33,232 nucleotides of DNA from CAYNFS01 sp964396685 (GTDB lineage: Bacteria; Patescibacteriota; Doudnabacteria; UBA920; 2-01-FULL-46-14). The notes under the pieces were generated by a model. It had not been told where the DNA came from. It ran no database searches and saw only the letters and a list, made by a program, of their open reading frames with translations. The translations under genes were made by a program, and so were the position numbers. The stretch spans positions 1 through 33,232 of the forward strand of contig CAYNFS010000012.1 in the NCBI GenBank assembly GCA_964396685.1, written 5' to 3'. Below, piece by piece: positions 1-8,852 of this stretch; position 1 is the first letter of the stretch; each line of letters opens with the position of its first letter.

Positions 1-660
1 CCTCACGGTACTAGTTCACTATCGGTCACAAGAAGTATTTAGCCTTAGATCGTAGACGACCTTAATGCTTCCTACGAGCTTGCACGTGTCTCGTAGTACT
101 TAAGAACCAACCGGAAAACACTTGAGATCTTTCGCAATACGGGACTCTCACCCTCTCGGGTCTCGCCTTTCCAGGCGTGTTCTGCTAGACAGCTCAATAA
201 TTTTCGCCTGCGTTACAGCGCAAGCTTGATTGGTCTTGCAACCCCACATTCACAACGGCTGTAACCTTTTAGAAGGCATAGTTCCTAGTATAGAAACTAA
301 AGCCTCCCACATGAATCTGGTTTGGGCTTTTCCCCGTTCGCTCGCCACTACTTAGGGAATAGAGCCTTACGAATAACTAATCAATTACGAATGTACGAAT
401 TCGTAAATTCGTAACAATTCGTAATTCGTAAAGCGTTGTTTTCTTTTCCTCATGCTACTGAGATGTTTCACTTCGCATGGTTCCCGCAACTCGTACACCA
501 CGTACGAGAGCCTCCGAGGTTTGCTCGGAGAGGTTTCCCCATTCGGAAATCCCCGGATCAAAGCTTGTTTGCCAGCTCCCCGAGGCGTATCGCCGGCTCC
601 TGCGTCCTTCATCGGCTTCTTGTGCCAAGGCATCCACCGTATACCCTTATCGGTGTTTTA
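1..660 (-). rRNA. rrl: 23S rRNA, 5' part (runs off the left edge)
   Basis: Read on the minus strand, the sequence near 620-645 is the conserved 23S start (ACGGTGGATGCC). It continues through GTAGTGGCGAGCGAACGGGG (about 335-355) to the stretch ending CAGTACCGTGAGG-like at position 1, roughly E. coli 1-480. The 5' end at about 660 is placed by alignment to the E. coli start and may be off by a few bases. The gene continues beyond the window. No 16S gene or tRNA lies directly upstream. Instead a promoter and boxA precede it, so it is its own transcription unit. A short AT-rich insertion lies near 366-433. Confidence 0.95.
366..433 (-). repeat. AT-rich intervening sequence inside 23S rRNA
   Basis: Between the conserved blocks GAGGAAAAGAAAACAACG and CCCTAAGTAGTGGCGAGC of 23S domain I, about 60 extra bases are present compared with E. 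coli. They consist largely of repeats of AATTCGTAA and its complement TTACGAATT. The ends are inverted (CTTACGAAT and ATTCGTAAAG), so the RNA can fold into a hairpin. This resembles a small 23S intervening sequence or an invading intergenic repeat. Whether it is excised from the rRNA cannot be told from sequence. Confidence 0.7.
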
Positions 661-711
661 ATTTTGACTAGCAGTCTGTGACTGCTAATTAGTAGATGCT
701 ATTTTCCCTTA

Positions 712-728
712 TTTAATTGTCAAAGTGC
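712..728 (-). promoter_or_regulatory. boxA-like antitermination site in the 23S leader
   Basis: The minus strand reads GCACTTTGACAATTAAA, close to the bacterial rRNA boxA consensus (TGCTCTTTAACAATT). It lies about 50 bases before the 23S 5' end. NusB/S10 (NusE) binding here would allow antitermination of the long rRNA transcript. Confidence 0.6.
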
Positions 729-805
729 CGTCCTTTTCCTTCCACAACCCACCGCTTCCGTTAACCGACTAAACGATTTCGGCCGAAAAGCGGTGAATTC
801 TGGAA

Positions 806-830
806 ACAAAAACCCGCCCTTTCAGGCGGT
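806..830 (-). terminator. Terminator-like hairpin in the 23S leader
   Basis: On the minus strand, CCGCC and GGCGG flank a short loop and are followed by GGTTTTTG, the form of a Rho-independent terminator. It lies downstream of the 23S promoter (945-973) and upstream of boxA, so rRNA transcription must pass it. It could attenuate 23S synthesis or block upstream read-through. Confidence 0.5.
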
Positions 831-944
831 TGCATCGTATTCAGCCACAAAAATACGAGGTCAGTTCATAACCGCCTGATTTTTATTAATGATGTGCTGT
901 AGTTTCTCATATTTTCGGCGTTTTTTACGTTATTTTCTGCCTCA

Positions 945-973
945 ATTATACGCCTTTTCCAAGAATATGTCAA
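945..973 (-). promoter_or_regulatory. Sigma-70 type promoter of the 23S rRNA gene
   Basis: The minus strand has a perfect -35 TTGACA (973-968) and a perfect -10 TATAAT (950-945) separated by 17 bases. It points at the 23S gene, whose 5' end is about 285 bases downstream. Consensus strength fits an rRNA promoter and supports independent transcription of 23S. Confidence 0.85.
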
Positions 974-1072
974 TTATGCCTTGCCTTTAGCATTTTAACA
1001 GGCTTAAAAATGTTGTCAAGGATGTGCTATATTTAAGATGCTTAAGGGTGGTGAAAACTGACGGAAACAAAA

Positions 1073-2536
1073 ATGTCCCATGAAATTATAGATTATATCA
1101 AAAAATGCCAAAAAATGGGCGTTGCGGAAGACCTGATCAGCCAACAACTGCGGGAAGTTGGTTGGGCAGAAGAAGACATTGCGCAGGCCTGGGAAACGGC
1201 CAGGAAATCCTCCCTCGTCCAAAAGATTCTCTCAAAAATCAGCATACCTGAATTCCCTAAACTGCCAAAAAGGTACCTTATGGGCATCGGAATAGGGATT
1301 GTAATTATTCTTTTGGGCGGATATCTTGTTTATGCCAAATATTATCTAAGCCCGGAACGGATTTGGGATAAAGCCTTGGAAAAGTCGCGAGAACTCACAA
1401 GCGGGCATGTCAGCATTGAAGGCAATTATGCTGACCAGATTCCAGAGGAAACCGGAACGAATGAGCAGTCAGGCGACATCTTCGACAGCATCAACGAAAT
1501 AAAAGCCACGATCTCGGCGGAAGGCGGTTTCGTCATTCAAGAAAAAAAACGGGCAGATTTTTCTCTCAAGTCCGAAGCAAACCTCAAGTTCGGCTCTTTT
1601 AACTTCGGCTTTGACGCTGAAGAAAGAAAAATTGGGAAAAGCTTATATTACAAAATGGTCAACAACCCGCTTTTTTTGCTTTTTGGTCAAACCCAAAGTT
1701 CTGCAAACCAGCAAATGGAATGGCTAAAAGCCGATTTACAAAAACCAAGCACGAAAATATCCGAGGAGGCAGTCTTGAAATTCAAGTTTCTTAAAGAAGG
1801 GCGTTTCTTAGGCAAAGAGAAAGGAACGCAAGGAACCCTCTGGCATTACCAGGCCCAAATCAACAAAGACGAACTGCACAGCCTCTTGGAGAAACTGATT
1901 CAGCCTTCGGATCTTGAGGCGCTGATGGACAAACTGGAATTCAAAAAGGTTGAAGTCTGGATTAATCGCGAGGAACAGCAAATTTCTCAAATTTTAATTG
2001 AAACAACCGCTCCCTCGCTCATAGCCATTAGTTTGGTAGAAATAGAGGAAACTCGGGCAAAAAACCGGGACGCCAAACGTATGACCGATATTCGGCAACT
2101 GCAGGCCGCTTTGGAACTTTTTTATTCTGATAACGGCCGTTACCCCACAGCAACCAGCGGCCTGCCAGACGCCCAAGACGGCGCAAAATCCAAAGTTTCC
2201 CAAATCATGCCTTCAATCCCTATCGCCCCAACACCGGCAGACGGCGACTGCACTGACGACAATAACAAATACTGGTATGAACAGCTCGAGGGCGGCGCAA
2301 ATTACCGATTGCGGTTCTGCCTGGGAGAGGCAGTCGGCGAGGTCGGGCCGGGACCGGTTGAGGCAAGCCCGCAAAGCTTAAAAAATTTGGAGGGAGATAC
2401 CCCCGCTCCACCAAAGTCAAACTCTTTTCTCGCCGCCCCTTTTACGGGAACTTTAAGCCTCAGAATCAATCTCTCCAAATTTAACGAGCCCGTAACTGTT
2501 GAAGAGCCTCGTGGTTCTAGCGAGGCTAACCCTTAA
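1073..2536 (+). CDS. Membrane-anchored protein with pilin-like C-terminal domain
   Basis: The protein has 487 residues. Residues about 1-45 look like a small helical UBA/CUE-like module (IDYIKKCQKMGV...GWAEEDIAQAW), a type often found at the N-terminus of Patescibacteria membrane proteins. One membrane segment lies at about 66-88. A long middle region (90-320) has no family I recognise. From about 325 the sequence RDAKRMTDIRQLQAALELF, DNGRYP and a late Cys pair closely resembles the globular head of the pilin at 10183, but no class III signal peptide precedes it. The C-terminal 60 residues are Pro/Ser-rich. The ATG at 1073 has only a weak ribosome site. It is transcribed away from the 23S gene. 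The function is unknown; a role as a surface or pilus-associated protein is inferred from the pilin-like head. Confidence 0.85.
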   Translation: MSHEIIDYIKKCQKMGVAEDLISQQLREVGWAEEDIAQAWETARKSSLVQKILSKISIPEFPKLPKRYLMGIGIGIVIILLGGYLVYAKYYLSPERIWDKALEKSRELTSGHVSIEGNYADQIPEETGTNEQSGDIFDSINEIKATISAEGGFVIQEKKRADFSLKSEANLKFGSFNFGFDAEERKIGKSLYYKMVNNPLFLLFGQTQSSANQQMEWLKADLQKPSTKISEEAVLKFKFLKEGRFLGKEKGTQGTLWHYQAQINKDELHSLLEKLIQPSDLEALMDKLEFKKVEVWINREEQQISQILIETTAPSLIAISLVEIEETRAKNRDAKRMTDIRQLQAALELFYSDNGRYPTATSGLPDAQDGAKSKVSQIMPSIPIAPTPADGDCTDDNNKYWYEQLEGGANYRLRFCLGEAVGEVGPGPVEASPQSLKNLEGDTPAPPKSNSFLAAPFTGTLSLRINLSKFNEPVTVEEPRGSSEANP

Positions 2537-2557
2537 TATAAGCCGCTCCCATTTTTA

Positions 2558-3739
2558 TTATTGAAGAGAATTTAGCAAGCGATAATATTCGAAAATTTGC
2601 CAAGCTTGAAATAAGACAAAAGTGCCAAACAAATAATAAAATACTGTCCGCAACCCTCGCTGATAAAGCCAATGGAAACCAAGCCCGATGAGAAAAAAAA
2701 TCGCCGGAAACATAATCAAAAAGTAATAAAGACGCAGCCCTTCCGTTGACCCGAGCGGCAAAAGTAAAATTACGCTGGGAACTAGAATCCAAACTTTTAA
2801 GATTTGTTTTATCTTGGGCGGGGTAGACAGGATGCTCTCGGACCGAAGAAATCCCCGCCTAATCCTGTGACAATAGACAAGTAAAACCAAGATCAAACCC
2901 CAAATCCCCAGGAGTGTCAACAATTTTTTTAAACCCAAAACTTCGGAAATATCAAAAGATGGGTGAAGTGAAAAAAACGGCGCCAGCCAAAACGACAAGT
3001 AATCAGCCACGCGCCCGCTGAATAGTGACGGATGAGGATTGGCAATCGCGAATAACTTTCCAATGTTAGCAAAACTATTGGTCAATTCATAATAAAGATA
3101 TGGCGCATATGTCAGCAATGCCGCAACAAAAAAAGCGAACCATTCTTTTGGCCCAAGCCGTGCGACTTTCCTAATTTGGAAGTATCCTATTATAACAGGC
3201 AAAGACAACATGGGTATGATATGCAGTTGCGTAACTATCCCAAAAGCCAAACCTAGGCCAAAAGCATCAATCGCCTTACCGAGTCCGGAAGTAAATTTTT
3301 CCAGAAAATAAAAAAATAAGAGGGCAAAAAATGGAATGAAATTTGGATTGGATCCGTACTTGGCAATTTGAAAAGTAAAAACAGATAAGCTCATCGCGAA
3401 AGTGATAATCATTGCCAACCGCTCGCTCCCCCACCACTTCTTAACCAGAAAAAAACTCAAAAGAATTGTTCCCGCAAGGTACAATAGACTGGTCAAGGCA
3501 AGAGACCATGAGGAGAAATTGGATAGGAACGCTATAGGAAACGTCAGGTAATAATAAACTGGCCCGAAATGGAATCCCCCCAAGGAAGACTCGGGGCCCA
3601 GCAAAACCAGATGACCTTGACCCAACTCCTTCAGAATACCAAGGTCGCGCCAAAGTTCATTGGTTGCGTACAGGGAATAACCGCCGTGGTAAGGAAAAGC
3701 CAAAACAAAAAACAGGGCCAGAAACCCAGAAAGACCCAT
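2558..3739 (-). CDS. Multi-spanning GT-C type glycosyltransferase-like membrane protein
   Basis: About 393 residues with some ten hydrophobic segments. The first extracytoplasmic loop contains NELWRDLG and then FHFGPVYYYL, which matches the layout of GT39/ArnT/PMT-type enzymes (acidic residues in loop 1, then a HPPLYYYL-like motif). Such enzymes move a sugar from a lipid-phosphate donor to a protein or lipid outside the membrane; donor and acceptor cannot be read here. I use the ATG at 3739. A TTG at 3772, one base after the ligA stop, would add 11 residues including a positive charge and cannot be excluded. It follows ligA closely, so co-transcription is likely. The family call is from pattern, not alignment. 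Confidence 0.8.
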   Translation of the reverse strand: MGLSGFLALFFVLAFPYHGGYSLYATNELWRDLGILKELGQGHLVLLGPESSLGGFHFGPVYYYLTFPIAFLSNFSSWSLALTSLLYLAGTILLSFFLVKKWWGSERLAMIITFAMSLSVFTFQIAKYGSNPNFIPFFALLFFYFLEKFTSGLGKAIDAFGLGLAFGIVTQLHIIPMLSLPVIIGYFQIRKVARLGPKEWFAFFVAALLTYAPYLYYELTNSFANIGKLFAIANPHPSLFSGRVADYLSFWLAPFFSLHPSFDISEVLGLKKLLTLLGIWGLILVLLVYCHRIRRGFLRSESILSTPPKIKQILKVWILVPSVILLLPLGSTEGLRLYYFLIMFPAIFFLIGLGFHWLYQRGLRTVFYYLFGTFVLFQAWQIFEYYRLLNSLQ

Positions 3740-3773
3740 GATTGCACTATGATTTGTCTGACTTCTTCCCAAA

Positions 3774-5846
3774 TTATTTTTTTCCCAGCATCTTCAAAAA
3801 CTCTCTTTCCCCGATGATTTTCACCCCCAGCTTCCTTGCTTTGTCATATTTTGACCCAGGTTCTGAGCCGACTACCACATAGTCGGTATTTTTTGACACC
3901 GAGGAAACCCAGTCGCCGCCGGCCTGTCGAATCGCTTCTTTTGCTTCCTCGCGCGAAATCGACTCCAAAGTCCCGGTCACGACTATTTTCTTGCCGACCA
4001 ATGGGCCGGATTTCTGAATGCTGATTTCTGAATGCAAAATTTTTATACCGGCCTTTTTTAATTTCTCAATAAATTTTATATTGCTCTCGTCCTGAAAAAA
4101 CTCATAAACGCTTTTTGCTACCGCGCTTCCGATATTGGGAATCCCGTCAATTTGCTCAAATGACGCACGTGTAAGTTTCTCCAGGCTTCCGAAGCGACTT
4201 GCCAAATCAACGGCCGTTTCTTCGCCGACATGGAGAATTCCTAACGCGTAAATAAATCTCCAAAGCGGGACTTTCTTGTGCTGCTCAATGGAGCTTGTGA
4301 TATTTTCTGCGCTTTTATCCCCAAACCTTTCCAGTACGGCAATATCTTCTTTTTTCAAAGTAAATATGTCTGCCGCGTCGGTGATTAATCCCTCGTCTTT
4401 GAAGCGTTCAATAATTTTTGGACCGATTGTATAAATTTCAAAGGCGTTGACCAGGTGTTCTATCCTTCGCAAATTTTTCGCGGGGCAATGGCGGTTGGTA
4501 CAAACATGAGCGGCGCCAAGCCCTTCCCCCTCGGAAACCATCCGCCGCTCCACTTTATGATTGCAAACCGGACAATGCTTCGGCATGTGAAATTCCTTCT
4601 CACGGCCTGATCTTAATCCCGGCAGCACTTCAACCACATGGGGAATGACGTCGCCGGCGCGCTCCACCACTACCGTGTCGCCAATCTTAAGCCCCAGTCT
4701 TTTAATTTCATCTTCGTTGTGGAGGCTGGCGCGGCTGACTCGCACTCCGCCCACCTCTACCGGCCGCAAAACCGCCACAGGGGTGAGATTCCCCTGCCGG
4801 CCGACTTGGACTACAATCTTCTCTACTACCGTAGTCGCTTTTCTGGCCGCAAACTTGAACGCGATCGCTCCGCGATGGGCTTTCCCGACAACACCTAAAC
4901 GATGAAAAATCTCCAGTTCATTCACCTGAACGACGATCCCGTCAACCTCGAAAGGCAGGCGGGGACGCATTTTCGCAATGTAATCCTGAAAAGCAAAAAC
5001 TTCGGGTAGCTCGGAAAAAACCTTGGTGTGCTTGTCAACGGGGAAACCGAGGGCGGCGCAGATCAGATGTTCCTCTCCGTGGGTTTTTTGGCCTAAGTTG
5101 GTAACTAACTGATATGCGTACCAGGAAAGCTTCCGCAAGGCCGTGATTTTGGGGTCAAGCTGGCGGATGCTGCCAGCCGCGGCATTTCGCGGATTGGCAA
5201 AGGGTGAGGCGCCTTTTTTTCCTTGCTCCCGATTGAGCTTCTCAAAGGTTTCTTTGCTCATCAAAACCTCGCCTCTGACTTCGACTCTTTTGACGTGTTT
5301 CAGCGCCTTTTCCAGACGTTCGCGCAAATTATGCGGGAGATTTTGAATATGCTTTAACTCCAAATTCAATCTCAACGGCACGGCTCTAATCGTTTTTAAA
5401 TTTTCTGTAACATCCTCTCCCGTCAATCCGTCGCCCCGCGTTGAGCCTTGGACAAAAATTCCGCCCTCATAAACCAAACTAGTTGCCAAGCCGTCAAATT
5501 TAAGCTCTGCTACGTAGTTCCATCTGCCGGAAGGCACGAGTCTTTTCAGCCGTTCCTCCCACTCTCTCATCTCTGTTTCGGAAAAAGCGTCATTAAGCGA
5601 TAGCATTCGTCCCGCATGCAGCACTTTTTTAAATTTTTCCAGGGCCTTCCCCCCGACTCTTTGGGTGGGCGAGTCGGGAGTAATAAGTATCGGGAATTCT
5701 TTTTCGATTTCCCGAAGCTCCGCGGTCAACGAATCGTAAACCTCGTCGGTCATCTTTGGATCATCCAAGACATGATAGCGGTAACGTAAATCGTTTATCT
5801 CGTCTCTTAACTTCTCTGCTCTTAACTTTGCCTCTCTCAAATTCAT
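3774..5846 (-). CDS. ligA: NAD-dependent DNA ligase LigA
   Basis: 690 residues, normal length for the family. It seals nicks in duplex DNA during replication and repair using NAD+. An Ia domain is followed by the adenylation motif KFDG (116-119, nucleophile K116), the oligonucleotide-binding domain, a four-cysteine zinc finger (C425, C428, C449, C454), helix-hairpin-helix repeats (about 470-590) and a C-terminal BRCT domain (about 612-690, GKKIVVTGTL). The ATG at 5846 begins the conserved MNLREAKLRAEKLRDEI helix. An upstream TTG at 5891 would add 15 atypical residues and is less likely. All key residues are present, so it should be active. Confidence 0.97.
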   Translation of the reverse strand: MNLREAKLRAEKLRDEINDLRYRYHVLDDPKMTDEVYDSLTAELREIEKEFPILITPDSPTQRVGGKALEKFKKVLHAGRMLSLNDAFSETEMREWEERLKRLVPSGRWNYVAELKFDGLATSLVYEGGIFVQGSTRGDGLTGEDVTENLKTIRAVPLRLNLELKHIQNLPHNLRERLEKALKHVKRVEVRGEVLMSKETFEKLNREQGKKGASPFANPRNAAAGSIRQLDPKITALRKLSWYAYQLVTNLGQKTHGEEHLICAALGFPVDKHTKVFSELPEVFAFQDYIAKMRPRLPFEVDGIVVQVNELEIFHRLGVVGKAHRGAIAFKFAARKATTVVEKIVVQVGRQGNLTPVAVLRPVEVGGVRVSRASLHNEDEIKRLGLKIGDTVVVERAGDVIPHVVEVLPGLRSGREKEFHMPKHCPVCNHKVERRMVSEGEGLGAAHVCTNRHCPAKNLRRIEHLVNAFEIYTIGPKIIERFKDEGLITDAADIFTLKKEDIAVLERFGDKSAENITSSIEQHKKVPLWRFIYALGILHVGEETAVDLASRFGSLEKLTRASFEQIDGIPNIGSAVAKSVYEFFQDESNIKFIEKLKKAGIKILHSEISIQKSGPLVGKKIVVTGTLESISREEAKEAIRQAGGDWVSSVSKNTDYVVVGSEPGSKYDKARKLGVKIIGEREFLKMLGKK

Positions 5847-5967
5847 TGTTTTACCAGTCAAATTCCTAATTAACCTAATTTCTAAAAACAAGGGATTGGT
5901 ATTTGTTTAGGTCAATTAGAGCAATTAGAAATTCTATAATTCTATTATAGCTAATTCTCTTGACTTT

Positions 5968-5976
5968 TGATATAAT
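5968..5976 (+). promoter_or_regulatory. Extended -10 promoter upstream of the LysM gene
   Basis: TGATATAAT gives an extended -10 (TGnTATAAT) about 45 bases before the ATG at 6021. The best upstream -35 is poor, as is usual for extended -10 promoters. Confidence 0.5.
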
Positions 5977-6020
5977 TAATTAAAGCTTCAAGTTGTCCAC
6001 AGCAAGAAGAAAGAAAAATC

Positions 6021-6383
6021 ATGCTTCTCAAAAACCGAATTCGTCTTTCCCGCCACTTGCGCGCCCAGACCACGCCTTACCCCAATGCCGTAAAGTGGCT
6101 GAAAAGAGTGGTCTTCATTCTCGTCATAATGCTTGGCCTGGGAATCTATGTCGTGGCAAGGTCTCCAAAAACGAATCAAACCGAAATTTTGCCAAAACAA
6201 ATCTTAGGTGAACAAGAATCCCCTCCCTCTGTTCAATACCTTTTATACAAGGTTAAAAGGGGCGATACCCTTTTCAACATCAGTCAAAGATATTCGGTAT
6301 CTTGGCAGACGTTGGCGGAAATCAACAATCTGCCAACGCCCTATACTCTCAAAGTCGGTCAAGAAATAAAAATCCCCAATTGA
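6021..6383 (+). CDS. Membrane-anchored LysM domain protein
   Basis: 120 residues. The N-terminus is basic and is followed by one membrane segment (about 27-47, VFILVIMLGLGIYVVA), then a short linker and a single LysM domain (about 74-119: YKVKRGDTLFNISQRY...LAEINNLP...LKVGQEIKIPN). LysM domains bind GlcNAc-containing glycans such as peptidoglycan, so the protein likely sits at the outer face of the membrane and contacts the wall. An AAGAAGAAAG stretch before the ATG may serve as ribosome site. It is convergent with the pilus locus. Confidence 0.9.
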   Translation: MLLKNRIRLSRHLRAQTTPYPNAVKWLKRVVFILVIMLGLGIYVVARSPKTNQTEILPKQILGEQESPPSVQYLLYKVKRGDTLFNISQRYSVSWQTLAEINNLPTPYTLKVGQEIKIPN

Positions 6384-6467
6384 CCCCCGCACCAAACGCC
6401 TGTTTAACTGAGCTTTGGCGAGAAAATAAAATTCACCTCGCTTCAGACGGACGTTTGGTGCGGGGGT
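6383..6467. repeat. Perfect 16-bp inverted repeat between convergent genes
   Basis: ACCCCCGCACCAAACG (6383-6398) is repeated in inverted form at 6452-6467. The 53-base loop contains a further weak GCGAG/CTCGC pairing. The arms touch the stop codons of the LysM gene and the last pilus-locus gene. It may act as a bidirectional terminator although no T-run follows. It is related to the inverted repeat at 10680-10779. Confidence 0.7.
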
Positions 6468-7141
6468 TAAGGGGATTCTAAATTTATCTCAATTTTTCTC
6501 TGCACCTCGCCATAGGTGCCGGTAGATTTTATAACCGGGATGTCTGACGGCACGCCCTTGGGCTGTGCCGTAATCTGGCCGGAGGCGCTGAAGTTACCGG
6601 TGGGCGTAATCACTATCAGGTAACGATCGTCTATGCTGTTTAGCGAAAAACTCTGCGTCTGTCCCGACCCGATAGTCTGGGAATAAATTAGAGTGTTCAC
6701 GTCGGCAAAAGAAGCGATTTCAACCTTCACAGGATTGCTCTGTGCCGAAGCATCATTAGTAATTACAACAGAAGTGTAGCCGGTATTTGGATTGTTAAGA
6801 TTCTCGGCATCATACAAAGCAACCCGTGCGTCAGAGCCCGCCGGGATTTGGAAGTAGTAAGGCTTGTCGTATAAATCTGTTTCCACATTGTAACTGGCCC
6901 CGCTTAAAAGAAGATTTCCAGAGGCAGTGGTTCCGCCGACCTCGCGGAACAAACGATAAAGTCCGATCTCGCCTCCGGCGTTGGCGCCGCTGATCGCCGG
7001 TTCGGTTTTGAGAACCAGACGAGCAGCCGTAATTTCCCGGATCATTACGGTGGCGATGGAAAAACTGACGAAAGTGACGGCCGCAAGCATCACGACGGCC
7101 ATTATCAAGGTAATACCTTCTTGTTTTTTGAAAATTATCAT
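6467..7141 (-). CDS. Pilin-like minor pilus protein (PilX-like position)
   Basis: 224 residues, last gene of the pilus locus. The N-terminus MIIFKKQEGITLIMAVVMLAAVTFVS is a variant class III signal (G then ITLIMAVVM hydrophobic helix) of the PilX/GspK sort, which often lack the canonical FTLIE. The rest is a beta-rich extracellular region without family motifs that I recognise. The ATG at 7141 follows the previous stop by one base. It probably joins the pilus tip or initiation complex with the other minor pilins. Assignment to PilX is by position and N-terminus only. Confidence 0.8.
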   Translation of the reverse strand: MIIFKKQEGITLIMAVVMLAAVTFVSFSIATVMIREITAARLVLKTEPAISGANAGGEIGLYRLFREVGGTTASGNLLLSGASYNVETDLYDKPYYFQIPAGSDARVALYDAENLNNPNTGYTSVVITNDASAQSNPVKVEIASFADVNTLIYSQTIGSGQTQSFSLNSIDDRYLIVITPTGNFSASGQITAQPKGVPSDIPVIKSTGTYGEVQRKIEINLESP

Positions 7142-7142
7142 G

Positions 7143-7673
7143 TTATTCAGGGTACTGCCGGGTGGCAGCGGTTATTTGAAAAGGGAAACGGGTAACATCT
7201 TGCGCCGAAACATTGGCTTGCAAGTCCAAAAAGATGGTTACCGAAGGCTGTTCACTCCCTCCCGGAAATGGATTGACTGACGGCCAAACATATACTCGAA
7301 AATCCAATACCTTCACTTCTTTGCCGGTAAAGTTGGCTGAACCAAAGCCAGATTTGTCGATAACCAGATAGTTGCCGGATTTGTAAATCCAAACAGGCAC
7401 TCCATCCCGGTCCAAGAGATAAAGATTGGCAGTGGACGGCTGCGGAACAGTCGTCCCATAACGGCCGTAGTCAATCTGGCCGTTGCGAACAAGTTTGGCA
7501 ATGTCCTCGCTTAAAAATCTGGCATTTTGCTGTAAGGCCTGAAGGGAAGCGCTCTGGCGATTCAGCCTTTGAACGGAAATATACACTCCCAAAATACTGC
7601 TTACAGTCATGGCAAACACAGCGACTGCGACAACCGCTTCGATTATGGTAAACCCATGATTTGAAATTTTCAT
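7143..7673 (-). CDS. Prepilin-like minor pilin (PilW/GspJ type)
   Basis: 176 residues. The class III signal MKISNHG^FTIIEAVVAVAVFAMTVSSILGVY carries the Gly/Phe cleavage site and Glu at +5. The conserved helix is followed by ARFLSEDIAKLVRNGQID, a pattern of PilW/GspJ-type minor pilins. The ATG at 7673 overlaps the upstream stop as TGATG, showing translational coupling; a longer frame starting at 7688 is less likely. It should be processed by the PilD encoded in the same locus. Confidence 0.88.
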   Translation of the reverse strand: MKISNHGFTIIEAVVAVAVFAMTVSSILGVYISVQRLNRQSASLQALQQNARFLSEDIAKLVRNGQIDYGRYGTTVPQPSTANLYLLDRDGVPVWIYKSGNYLVIDKSGFGSANFTGKEVKVLDFRVYVWPSVNPFPGGSEQPSVTIFLDLQANVSAQDVTRFPFQITAATRQYPE

Positions 7674-8320
7674 CAATAGTTTCTCCAATTCGCCAAATAT
7701 TCTTCGGTTATTATCTTACAGGCGGTCTGTTGTGGATTGGTTAAATTCGTCAAGGAATTGTTGCATCGCTTGCCGTGCCACCAGACTATGGAACGAACCA
7801 GGACCAGGGGCGAGGTCGCGGTATAGGGACTCGTGGTTTGGGCATAGCTGATTTCCACTTTGCGGAAAAAACTGGTGGGCAAAGACGACGATTGGTGCGT
7901 AAGGCCGGGATTGCCGCTCGTGGTTTGGTATAAGCGGAAATTCGTGGAAGAATCAGCCTGTGTTATGGACCATTTATTGCCAACCGTGACAGCGGGATCA
8001 AAATCCACGATGTAACTTATTCCCGTACCGACGGCGCCTCGGATATTGTAGGTTTGATTAAGCCAAGCAGAGTAGCAAGCCTGATTTGTCCCGCAATCCT
8101 CTCCCACAGTCAAGTTGCCGGCCAGCCAATTGGAATCTCTCATCCGGCGGACCACTTCAATTCCCTCGCGGGCCAGACCGGTAGCCGCGATTTTTTCCGT
8201 GACATCGGCACTTGCCCCAAAAGCAAAAATAGCCAAAGCCAATCCCGCAGAAAGGCCGGTTGCCAGCACAAAAATTGCGATGATGGTTTCAATAAGAGTT
8301 TGTCCTGGATTTTTTCTCAT
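7673..8320 (-). CDS. Prepilin-like minor pilin (PilV/GspI type)
   Basis: 215 residues. The signal MRKNPG^QTLIETIIAIFVLATGLSAGLALAIFAF has the Gly cleavage site and Glu at +5, but Gln at +1 rather than Phe. IAATGLAREGIEVVRRMRDSNWL is typical of PilV-like proteins of Patescibacteria. The ATG at 8320 is three bases after the previous stop; a longer start at 8359 would put 13 residues before the signal. Likely part of the minor pilin complex that primes pilus assembly. Confidence 0.88.
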   Translation of the reverse strand: MRKNPGQTLIETIIAIFVLATGLSAGLALAIFAFGASADVTEKIAATGLAREGIEVVRRMRDSNWLAGNLTVGEDCGTNQACYSAWLNQTYNIRGAVGTGISYIVDFDPAVTVGNKWSITQADSSTNFRLYQTTSGNPGLTHQSSSLPTSFFRKVEISYAQTTSPYTATSPLVLVRSIVWWHGKRCNNSLTNLTNPQQTACKIITEEYLANWRNY

Positions 8321-8324
8321 GCCA

Positions 8325-8852
8325 TTACTGCTGGCCAATCCGACCGGAAATGCCGTCAATCCGGATTGTGCGGATAAAATTTAAAATCTTATGGTTGATA
8401 TCCAAAAGCACGACCTGGTTTCCGGCCCCCCCGACCGTAATTTGACCGAAAGGCGACTCGAATCTGACATCTGCCGAAGTTCTGGGGCTGCCGTTGACAT
8501 AGACTTGTTTTATTTCGGTTTTGACCGGCAGATTCACGACCTCCAAAGTCGTGGTAGCTCCCGGAGTTATATAAGATACGGTATAAGCAGTGGCAAGCGT
8601 ATTGAAATTTATCACATAGGCCTGGGCCGGTTCTCCCCCCGCCCGTATCTGACCGGTTAGAACGTAATTTTGGACTTCGCGGATTTTGGAGATTGTTTCA
8701 TTTACGCCCCGCTGCAACTCCTGCTGATGGCGTATGCTTCGGAAATTCACGGTCACCACAGCCGCCAAAAGCGCCGTTATCAAACTCATAACAACCAGTT
8801 CAATCAAGGTAAACCCCTTCTGGGAATTTGACATTAGGATTTGAGATTTCAT
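8325..8852 (-). CDS. Prepilin-like minor pilin (GspH/FimT type)
   Basis: 175 residues. The signal MKSQILMSNSQKG^FTLIELVVMSLITALLAAVVTVNF has a canonical Gly/Phe site and Glu at +5. The first helix continues to QELQRGVNETISKIREVQNYVLTGQ, as in GspH/FimT minor pilins. The ATG at 8852 overlaps the pilD stop as ATGA. A second ATG at 8834 (MSNSQKG) would give a more usual short leader, so the exact start is open. Confidence 0.88.
   Translation of the reverse strand: MKSQILMSNSQKGFTLIELVVMSLITALLAAVVTVNFRSIRHQQELQRGVNETISKIREVQNYVLTGQIRAGGEPAQAYVINFNTLATAYTVSYITPGATTTLEVVNLPVKTEIKQVYVNGSPRTSADVRFESPFGQITVGGAGNQVVLLDINHKILNFIRTIRIDGISGRIGQQ

Noticed and set aside
436..681. Open frames of 60-82 codons on both strands within 1-680
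   Set aside because: They lie inside conserved 23S rRNA sequence.
4638..4905. Open frames opposite ligA
   Set aside because: Shadows of a well-conserved gene.
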